NCBI RefSeq assembly: GCF_001509405.1
Contig: NZ_CP011502.1
Coordinates: 806,001-870,000 of the forward strand
DNA length: 64,000 nucleotides
Direction: 5' to 3'
Source: Aeromicrobium erythreum
GTDB taxonomy: Bacteria > Actinomycetota > Actinomycetes > Propionibacteriales > Nocardioidaceae
Shown here: in pieces, positions 58,200 through 64,000 of the stretch
How positions within the stretch are numbered: the stretch's first letter is position 1
Layout: each line of letters begins with the position of its first letter
Position numbers and translations under genes: made by a program
The notes under the pieces: generated by a model
Told to the model about the DNA's origin: nothing
Database searches by the model: none
The model's input: the letters and a program-made list of their open reading frames with translations, nothing else

Positions 58200-58777
58200 C
58201 CGTCGTGATCCGCGACCTCCTGCGTCAGTCCCTCGCCGCCGTCCGCGTGCTGCTCGTGCTCACCGTGCTGCTCGGCGTCCTCTACCCGGCCGCCGTGTGG
58301 GCCGTGGGCCGGGCCGTGCCCGACCGGGCCGACGGCAGCCTGCTGCGCGTCGACGGCGTCGCCGTCGGCTCCCGCCTCCTCGGCCAGACCTTCGAGGGCG
58401 CGCAGTGGTTCCACCCGCGCCCGTCGGCCAACGACTACGACGGCCTCGCGTCGGCACCGTCGAACCTCGGGCCCTCGAACCCCGATCTTCTCGCGGCGAT
58501 CCGTGAGCGGCGGGCCGCGGTGGCGCGCGAGGACGGGGTGTCACCGTCGGCCGTGCCCGCCGACGCCCTGACCGCGTCGGGGTCCGGGCTCGACCCCGAC
58601 ATCAGCCCCGCCTACGCGGCGCTGCAGGTGCCGCGGGTCGCCCGGGAGCGCGGACTCGACGAGGAGACCGTGCGTCGTCTCGTGGCCGAGGCCACCTCCG
58701 GACGCCAGCTCGGGTTCCTCGGGGAGCCCACGGTGGACGTCCTCGAGCTGAACGCGAGCCTGTCGGGTGCAGACTGA
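58196..58777 (+). CDS. kdpC: Potassium-transporting ATPase subunit C
   Basis: A 193-residue subunit with one N-terminal helix ([20 protein letters not shown]) and an extracytoplasmic domain containing [18 protein letters not shown] and [14 protein letters not shown], the KdpC signatures. Its 3' end overlaps kdpD by 11 bp. Confidence 0.96.
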   Translation: MTVVIRDLLRQSLAAVRVLLVLTVLLGVLYPAAVWAVGRAVPDRADGSLLRVDGVAVGSRLLGQTFEGAQWFHPRPSANDYDGLASAPSNLGPSNPDLLAAIRERRAAVAREDGVSPSAVPADALTASGSGLDPDISPAYAALQVPRVARERGLDEETVRRLVAEATSGRQLGFLGEPTVDVLELNASLSGAD

Positions 58778-61322
58778 CGTCGTGCACACGGTCCAGACGC
58801 GGGGCGACGCCACGCCCGACCACGGGCGCGGGTGCCTGCGGGTCTACCTCGGCGCCGCGCCCGGGGTCGGCAAGACGTACAGGATGCTCGACGAGGGCTG
58901 CCGCAGAGCAGCGCGCGGCACCGACGTCGTGGTGGGAGTCGTCGAGACGCACGGCAGGGCGCTGACGCAGGAGCGGATCGGCGGGCTCGAGGTGGTGCCC
59001 CGGCGCACCGTCCAGCACGGCGCGACGACCCTGACCGAGCTCGACGTCGACGCGGTGCTGGCCCGAGCGCCCCAGGTGTGCCTCGTCGACGAGCTGGCGC
59101 ACACCAACGCGCCAGGATCGGGGCACGTGAAGCGCTGGCAGGACGTCGACCAGCTGCTCGCGGCCGGCATCGACGTCGTCACCACCGTGAACGTGCAGCA
59201 CCTGGAGTCGCTGAACGACGTCACCGAGGCGATCACCGGCGTCCGCCAGCGCGAGACCGTGCCCGATGCGTTCGTGCGGTCGGCGGAGGCCATCGAGCTG
59301 GTCGACATGAGCCCGTCGGCGCTGCGCCGCCGCCTGGCCCACGGGAACGTCTACCCGGCCGAGCGCGTCGACGCGGCGCTGTCGCAGTTCTTCCGCGAGG
59401 GCAACCTCGCCGCGCTGCGGGAGCTGGCCCTGCTCTGGCTCGCCGAGCGGGTCGACGAGGGCCTCGAGCGCTACCGGGCGCGTCACGAGATCGAGGCCAC
59501 GTGGGCGACGCGCGAGCGGATCGTCGTGGGCGTCACGGGTGGCCCGGAGTCGGAGCCGCTGATGCGGCGCGCCGCGCGGATCGCCTCGCGCGGTTCGGGT
59601 CCGTCGGGCGACGGCGGGGCGCCCTGGACGGCGCTGTACGTGTCGCGCGGCGACGGCCTGCGCCAGACCGGCCCGGACCGGCTCGAGGAGCTGCGCACGA
59701 CGGCGCAGGAGCTGGGTGGCAGCTTCCACACGGTGGTCGGCGACGACGCCGCGGCCGCGATCCTCGACTTCGCGCGCGCCCGCAACGCGACCCAGGTGCT
59801 CATCGGGGCCAGCCGGCGCGGGCGGCTGTCGACGCTGCTGCGCCCCGGCATCGGCGAGACGATCGTGTCCGAGTCCGGCGACATCGACGTGCACATCGTC
59901 ACGCACGACGAGGCCCGACGGCGCCAGGCCAGGGTGCGCGAGGAGTCGGCGCTCGGACGACGTCGGACGTGGGCGGGCTTCGCCGTGGCGCTGCTCGGGC
60001 CGTTCGTGCTGGCCGGTCTGCTGCTCGCCACCCGCGACCTCCACGGTCTGCCCACCGAGGCCATGCTGTTCATGGTGCTCGTCATCGGCACCGCCCTGGT
60101 GGGTGGTCTGCGCCCGGCCGTCGTGGCCGCGTTCGTCAGCGGCGGCGTCCTGAACTACTTCTTCACGCCTCCCGTGCAGACGCTGCGCATCGCCACGGGC
60201 GAGAACGCGGTGGCGGTCGTCCTCTTCGTGGCGGTCGGCATGTCGGTTGCTCTCGTCGTCGATCGCGCGGCCCGGCTCGCCGGGCTGGCCGGCAGGGCCC
60301 GGGCGGAGGCCGACAGCCTGAGCGTGCTGGCGCACCAGCTCGTGCACGCGGGGAACGACCTGCGGCGTCTGCTGCGCACGACCGTCGACCTGTTCGGCGT
60401 CGACGGCGCCCAGCTGTGCACGACGGACGGCCGCGTGCTGGGGGAGCACGGCGTGACGTCGGGTCCGGAGCGGACGGTGCCGGTGGGCGACGAGCACGTA
60501 CTCGTGCTGTGGGGGTCGGCGGCCGAGGCCGTGGAGGAGCCGTTGCTGGCGGCCGTCGTCGCCCACGCGACGGTGCTGCTGGAGCGCCGCGCGGCCGTGG
60601 CGCTCAAGGCCGAGCGACGGGTGCTGGCGGAGACCGCCCGGACGCGCACGGCGCTCCTCGCCGCCGTGTCCCACGACCTGCGGACGCCGCTGGCGGCGGT
60701 GAAGGCGGCGGTGAGCAGCCTGCGCGACCCCGGCGTCGACTGGTCCGACCAGGACCGAGCCGACCTGCTCGAGACCATCGAGGACGGCGCCGACCGGCTC
60801 GACGCGCTCGTGGTCGACCTGCTCGACATGAGCCGGCTGCAGACCGGGGCGGTCGTGGCTCGTGCGGAGCCCGTCGACGTGCTGTCGGTGGCCCAGCGGG
60901 CCGCCGCAGGGACGCCGACGGTGCTCGAGGTGCCCGACGACCTCCCGGAGGCGCGCGCCGACACCGCGCTGCTCGAGCGGGTGCTCGCGAACGTCGTCGA
61001 GAACGCCCACAAGCACGCGGCGGGCTCGACGGTGCGGGTCGACGCGACCGCCACGCGCGAGCACGTCGTGGTGCGCGTGGTCGACGGAGGACCCGGTGTG
61101 CCGGAGCACCGCCGAGCGCAGATGTTCGAGCCGTTCCAGCGTCTCGGCGACGTCCCGCGCGGGGCCGGGGTCGGGCTCGGCCTTGCCGTCGCCCGCGGTC
61201 TCACGGAGGCGATGGGCGGACGTCTGACCGCCGAGGACACCCCCGGCGGCGGGCTCACGCTCGTGGTCGAGCTGCCCCGGGAGGGCTCCATGACGCTGAC
61301 GACGGGAGGCGACGACGCATGA
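58767..61322 (+). CDS. kdpD: Osmosensitive K+ channel sensor histidine kinase
   Basis: An 851-residue sensor. The N-terminal KdpD domain has Walker A GAAPGVGKT (29-37) and LVDELAHTNAPGS; a USP-like domain follows (about 245-385); four membrane helices lie at about 405-500; then a GAF-like region, the H-box SHDLRTPLAAVK with phosphorylated His636, and the ATPase domain (NVVENAHKHA, GAGVGLGLAVARGL). GTG 58767 overlaps kdpC; GTG 58782 is an alternative. It senses K+ limitation and phosphorylates KdpE. Confidence 0.95.
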   Translation: MQTDVVHTVQTRGDATPDHGRGCLRVYLGAAPGVGKTYRMLDEGCRRAARGTDVVVGVVETHGRALTQERIGGLEVVPRRTVQHGATTLTELDVDAVLARAPQVCLVDELAHTNAPGSGHVKRWQDVDQLLAAGIDVVTTVNVQHLESLNDVTEAITGVRQRETVPDAFVRSAEAIELVDMSPSALRRRLAHGNVYPAERVDAALSQFFREGNLAALRELALLWLAERVDEGLERYRARHEIEATWATRERIVVGVTGGPESEPLMRRAARIASRGSGPSGDGGAPWTALYVSRGDGLRQTGPDRLEELRTTAQELGGSFHTVVGDDAAAAILDFARARNATQVLIGASRRGRLSTLLRPGIGETIVSESGDIDVHIVTHDEARRRQARVREESALGRRRTWAGFAVALLGPFVLAGLLLATRDLHGLPTEAMLFMVLVIGTALVGGLRPAVVAAFVSGGVLNYFFTPPVQTLRIATGENAVAVVLFVAVGMSVALVVDRAARLAGLAGRARAEADSLSVLAHQLVHAGNDLRRLLRTTVDLFGVDGAQLCTTDGRVLGEHGVTSGPERTVPVGDEHVLVLWGSAAEAVEEPLLAAVVAHATVLLERRAAVALKAERRVLAETARTRTALLAAVSHDLRTPLAAVKAAVSSLRDPGVDWSDQDRADLLETIEDGADRLDALVVDLLDMSRLQTGAVVARAEPVDVLSVAQRAAAGTPTVLEVPDDLPEARADTALLERVLANVVENAHKHAAGSTVRVDATATREHVVVRVVDGGPGVPEHRRAQMFEPFQRLGDVPRGAGVGLGLAVARGLTEAMGGRLTAEDTPGGGLTLVVELPREGSMTLTTGGDDA

Positions 61323-61999
61323 CGGTGGTGCTGGCGGTCGACGACGACGCGGCGATCCTGCGGACCCTGGGCATCGCGATGCGCGCGCGGGGCTACGAGG
61401 TCGAGACGGTGGCGGACGGCCGGTCCGCGCTGCAGTCGCTCACCGAGCGGGTGCCCGACGTCGTCCTGCTCGACCTGGGCCTGCCCGACCTCGACGGCAC
61501 GGAGGTGCTGCGGCGGATCCGCGAGACGTCGCAGGTGCCCGTGGTCGTGCTGTCGGCGCGGCACGAGTCCGACGACAAGGTGGAGGCGCTCGACCTCGGG
61601 GCCGACGACTACGTGACGAAGCCGTTCGGCATGGAGGAGCTCCTGGCGCGCGTCCGGGCGGCGCTACGTCGGGCCGCGCCCTCGCGGGCGCCCGTCGTGA
61701 CGGTGGGCGACCTGGTGCTCGACGTCGAGGACCGACGGGCCACCCGGGCCGGCGAGCCGGTGCACCTGACCCCGACGGAGTGGAAGATCGTGGAGGTCCT
61801 GGCGCGGGCGCAGGGACGCCTGGTGCGCCAGACCACCCTCCTGACCGAGGTGTGGGGGCCGACCTACGAGCGGGAGACGCACTACCTGCGGGTCTACCTC
61901 GCGCAGCTGCGTCGCAAGCTCGAGGACGACCCCGCGCACCCGCGCATGCTCATCACCGATCCCGGGCTCGGCTACCGGCTGCTGTCGGACCTGTCCTGA
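61319..61999 (+). CDS. kdpE: Kdp operon response regulator
   Basis: A 226-residue OmpR/PhoB-type regulator. The receiver domain has acidic pocket DDD (8-10), phospho-Asp52 in LLDLGLPD and Lys101 in DDYVTKPFG; the winged-helix domain spans about 125-222 (LTPTEWKIVEVLARAQGRLV, ETHYLRVYLAQLRRKLEDDP). ATG overlaps the kdpD stop. Its own stop codon lies inside a copy of the putative KdpE site. Confidence 0.97.
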   Translation: MTVVLAVDDDAAILRTLGIAMRARGYEVETVADGRSALQSLTERVPDVVLLDLGLPDLDGTEVLRRIRETSQVPVVVLSARHESDDKVEALDLGADDYVTKPFGMEELLARVRAALRRAAPSRAPVVTVGDLVLDVEDRRATRAGEPVHLTPTEWKIVEVLARAQGRLVRQTTLLTEVWGPTYERETHYLRVYLAQLRRKLEDDPAHPRMLITDPGLGYRLLSDLS

Positions 62000-62038
62000 C
62001 GCGATCCTGACGCGACGCCCGCTGGATCCTTGATGCGT
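61993..62038 (+). promoter_or_regulatory. Second putative KdpE site, upstream of a small membrane protein gene
   Basis: GTCCTGACGCGATCCTGAC (61993-62011) is the reverse complement of a sequence identical at 17 of 19 positions to 54328-54346. CCTGACGCGAT (61995) and CCTGACGCGAC (62006) repeat at 11 nt, and CCTTGATGCGT (62028) falls in the same register two turns later. CAGGCT (62047-62052) 6 nt before the ATG at 62059 is a plausible -10. Orientation relative to the gene is opposite to that at kdpF. Confidence 0.5.
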
Positions 62039-62058
62039 CCCGGGCGCAGGCTCTGAGC

Positions 62059-62229
62059 ATGACCGCCGCACCCGACCACCGTCCCGTCCCCGCCGCACCC
62101 GCCGACGAGCCGCGACCTCCGCACACGCTGCAGGAGAGTCTGGAGCGGTTCGGCGGCGCGTGGCTGGCGGCCGGCGTGACGACCGTGGTCGGGGCGGTGG
62201 CCCTCACGGCGCGTGTCGTCGTCGGGTGA
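62059..62229 (+). CDS. Small single-helix membrane protein downstream of kdpE
   Basis: A 56-residue protein: a Pro/Ala-rich N-terminal half (MTAAPDHRPVPAAPADEPRP), an amphipathic LQESLERFGGA, then one helix AAGVTTVVGAVALTARVVVG to the end. No known family. It lies 59 bp after kdpE on the same strand behind a KdpE-like site and a leaderless-type -10. Third-position GC is high, as in real genes here. It may be a small partner or regulator of the Kdp system; that is inference. Confidence 0.6.
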   Translation: MTAAPDHRPVPAAPADEPRPPHTLQESLERFGGAWLAAGVTTVVGAVALTARVVVG

Positions 62230-62233
62230 CGGC

Positions 62234-62542
62234 TCAGTCGAGGTCGTCGCTGCGCACGAGGCGACGACGCACCGACAGCAGGTCGACGTCGGGCCGCGAG
62301 GCGAGGAGCCGCTCGGCTCGGTCGAGCAGCGCGTCGGCGTGGGCGTGGTCGCCCGACGTCAGGGCCACGCCCACGACGGTGCGTCGGTAGAGGTCGGTAT
62401 GGCCGACCTCGGCCACCGACACGTCGAGCGCGCGTCGCAGCTCGGCCACGACGGGTCGCACGACCGCGCGCTTCTGCTTGAGCGTGTGCACGTCTCCGAG
62501 GAGCAGCTCGGCCTCGAGCCAGCCGACCCACATGGCTGCCAC
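62234..62542 (-). CDS. DUF503 family protein (YlxP-like)
   Basis: A 102-residue protein matching the DUF503/YlxP pattern: MWVGWLEAELLLGDVHTLKQ, KRAVVRPVVAELRR, VSVAEVGHTDLYRRTVVGVA. The family is a small ferredoxin-like fold of unknown function, often near rbfA/nusA, but not here. The annotated GTG gives three extra residues before MWVGW at 62533, which may be the true start. It is 5 bp after the epimerase stop and convergent with the small membrane protein. Confidence 0.88.
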   Translation of the reverse strand: MAAMWVGWLEAELLLGDVHTLKQKRAVVRPVVAELRRALDVSVAEVGHTDLYRRTVVGVALTSGDHAHADALLDRAERLLASRPDVDLLSVRRRLVRSDDLD

Positions 62543-62547
62543 GGCGC

Positions 62548-63399
62548 TCAGGCGCGGGCGGCCCGCAGCTCCTCGACGAGCGTCGGCCGCGTGGGCTGCC
62601 AGCCCAACGAGCGCGCCTTGGCGCCGCTGGCCTGCTGGTCGAGGAGCAGCGCGTCGCCGAAGGCCTCGCCGAGCCTCTCGTGCACGGTCTCGACCGAGGT
62701 GCCCGCGACGGCGTCGGCCAGCGCGAGCCCGAGGTCGCGGACGCTGGGGGAGTGGCCGCTGACGCCGAGCAGGCGCCCGTGGCCGGAGCCGCTCGCGACG
62801 ACCAGCGCGTAGAGGTCGGCCAGGTCGTCCACGTGGATCGTGGTCCAGTGCTGCTCGCCCGAGCCGACCAGCTCGAGTGCGCCCTCGCCGGTGCGGGGTG
62901 CGGCCACGAGCTGCTGGGCGATGCCCTGGCCCGGCGCGTGCACGATGCCGGGCTGCACGACGGTGGCGCGGACCGAGGAGTCGAGGAGCCGGTCCTCGCG
63001 TGCCTGGCGCCAGGCGGTGATGGCGGGCGCGTCGTACGGCGTCTCCTCGTCGAGGTCGGCGCCGGAGCCGTAGGTCCAGACCCCTCCGGTGTGCACGAAC
63101 GGCTTGTCGGTGCCGGCGAAGGCTTCGACCGCGGCGTCGACGACGGCGTCGTCCATGGTCGCGGACGTCTCGTCGCCCGGGGCGGCGGTGTGCACGCCGG
63201 CGTCGTGCTCGCGCAGCTGCGCCGCCAGCCAGGCCCTGTCGAAGAGATCGCCCTGCAGCGGCGTGGCGCCCGCAGCGGCGACGGTCTGCCCGGAGCTCTC
63301 GCTCCGGACGACGGCGGTGACGGCGTGGCCGTCGTCGACGAGGCGGCGCAGCACGGCTGCACCCACGAACCCGGTTCCCCCGGTGAGCAGGATCTTCAT
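62548..63399 (-). CDS. NAD-dependent epimerase/dehydratase family protein
   Basis: A 283-residue atypical short-chain dehydrogenase. The N-terminal NAD(P) motif is MKILLTGGTGFVGAAVLRRL; the active-site region VHTGGVWTYGSG lacks the classical YxxxK, so it belongs with the NmrA/epimerase-like reductases of uncertain activity. The C-terminus (SLGWQPTRPTLVEELRA) is typical. Forms a probable operon with the DUF503 gene. Confidence 0.9.
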   Translation of the reverse strand: MKILLTGGTGFVGAAVLRRLVDDGHAVTAVVRSESSGQTVAAAGATPLQGDLFDRAWLAAQLREHDAGVHTAAPGDETSATMDDAVVDAAVEAFAGTDKPFVHTGGVWTYGSGADLDEETPYDAPAITAWRQAREDRLLDSSVRATVVQPGIVHAPGQGIAQQLVAAPRTGEGALELVGSGEQHWTTIHVDDLADLYALVVASGSGHGRLLGVSGHSPSVRDLGLALADAVAGTSVETVHERLGEAFGDALLLDQQASGAKARSLGWQPTRPTLVEELRAARA

Positions 63400-63457
63400 G
63401 GGGTCGTCAACCGTGACGGTCCGCGTGGTGTTCCGGCGTGTCCGCTCCGTGGACGGT

Positions 63458-63739
63458 TCAGCCGAGGATCTCCATGAGCCAGTGCTCCTTCTTCTTCGGC
63501 TTGCGGTAGCGGTCGTCGCGGTACCGGTCGTCGGGGCGGTACCGGTCGTCCCGGTCGCGCTCAGGACGACGCTCGTCGCGCGGCGCGGGGGCTGCGGGGG
63601 CGTCGGCCGTGGCGCGGTCGAGGATCTTGTCGAGCTCGCCACGGTCGAGCCAGACGCCCCGGCACTCGGGGCAGTAGTCGATCTCGACGCCGGCACGCTC
63701 GCTCATGGTCAGGGTGGAACCGTCGGTGGGGCACTTCAT
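63458..63739 (-). CDS. zf-TFIIB domain protein
   Basis: A 93-residue protein. The N-terminal zinc-binding domain has MKCPTDGSTL and YCPECRGVWLDRGELDKIL, the zf-TFIIB (DUF) signature. The rest is a highly charged Arg/Asp/Tyr repeat tail (DDRYRPDDRYRDDRYRKPKK) ending in HWLMEILG. Function unknown; the family is widespread. Confidence 0.9.
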   Translation of the reverse strand: MKCPTDGSTLTMSERAGVEIDYCPECRGVWLDRGELDKILDRATADAPAAPAPRDERRPERDRDDRYRPDDRYRDDRYRKPKKKEHWLMEILG

Positions 63740-64000
63740 GGTGCGTCCAACGGCCGGGACCAGTATCGGGTTCCCGGGCAGGTCACTCTGACAAGGGCGC
63801 CGGCCGCAGCCATCTCTCGGACGAGCGGGAAACTGTTCGTCCGTGTCGCGGAGTAGTGGAGCTTGTCCTCGCGGGTGGGGTGCGCGGAGGTGTCCCAGAG
63901 CCAGAGCTTTCCCTGGCCGTGCAGGTTGCACATGTTCTCGATCCAGGTCGCGATCGCCAGGCGGAGGTGTAATTGGCTGTCCCCGCGTCGGCTACTAGAA
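63736..64000 (-). CDS. Unidentified reading frame, partial at right edge
   Basis: An open frame enters from the right edge and ends at 63736. It contains LRLAIATWIENMCNLHGQGK, a tryptophan-rich stretch, and ends CPGTRYWSRPLDAP. I recognise no family. Base composition is less GC-rich than its neighbours and its stop overlaps the zf-TFIIB start (ATGA), so it is either the end of a real upstream gene or the tail of a foreign element. Another frame is also open here, so this is a weak call. Confidence 0.3.
   Translation of the reverse strand, partial: SSSRRGDSQLHLRLAIATWIENMCNLHGQGKLWLWDTSAHPTREDKLHYSATRTNSFPLVREMAAAGALVRVTCPGTRYWSRPLDAP

Noticed and set aside
63955..64000. tRNA gene starting near the right edge (GGTGTAATTGGC resembles a D-arm)
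   Set aside because: The D-stem does not pair and no valid anticodon loop with U33 in the right place fits before the sequence ends.

Overview
The window comes from a high-GC (roughly 70 percent or more) actinobacterium. Codon use is strongly GC-biased, GTG and ATG starts are mixed, and stop/start overlaps of the ATGA and GTGA type are common. Many genes have an actinobacterial -10 box 6-7 nt before the start codon, which is the leaderless mRNA layout. Gene content (monomeric NADP isocitrate dehydrogenase, actinobacterial SdhCAB, fdxA-dapC, NupABC-type nucleoside importer, KdpFABC-DE) fits Propionibacteriales such as Nocardioides or Aeromicrobium; the genus is an inference. No prophage, complete IS, rRNA, tRNA or CRISPR array was seen.

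Layout. 1-5.5 kb: malate dehydrogenase (partial), catalase, isocitrate dehydrogenase, then six tandem palindromic repeat units of about 168 bp. 5.5-8.6 kb: two MFS transporters flanking a TetR gene; the second transporter is broken by an in-frame TAG. 8.5-12.3 kb: sulfate ABC importer. 12.4-21.3 kb: purU, a drug-type MFS, a double GNAT protein, a small heptad-repeat protein, pheA, galK, trpS, a 2H phosphoesterase, and a TetR/reductase pair with a clear operator. 21.3-25.7 kb: LysR regulator divergent from sdhCAB. 25.7-29.6 kb: second intergenic repeat family, MarR-MFS, an SRPBCC protein and an M20 amidohydrolase behind an 18-bp palindrome.

29.7-51.5 kb is a nucleic-acid scavenging and nucleoside catabolism region. 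A BMP lipoprotein and NupABC-type importer are followed by cytidine deaminase, a cytochrome P450 and thymidine phosphorylase, then (other strand) deoC with two aldehyde dehydrogenase genes, then adenosine deaminase, a uridine-kinase-like protein, a secreted 5'-nucleotidase and a secreted endonuclease/exonuclease. Together they could turn extracellular DNA/RNA into nucleosides, import them, release bases and split deoxyribose-5-phosphate; phosphopentomutase is the missing step in this window. A PHO-box-like direct repeat precedes the exoenzyme pair. Between the two permease genes lie three 80-bp tandem repeats, each encoding a 27-residue mini-ORF coupled by ATGA overlaps and each hiding a Shine-Dalgarno sequence in a hairpin.

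51.6-64 kb: GNAT, fdxA-dapC, a 90-bp palindromic element, the full kdpFABC-kdpDE potassium system, a small membrane protein behind a second copy of the putative KdpE site, a DUF503 protein, an epimerase-family protein, a zf-TFIIB protein, and an unidentified reading frame running off the right edge.
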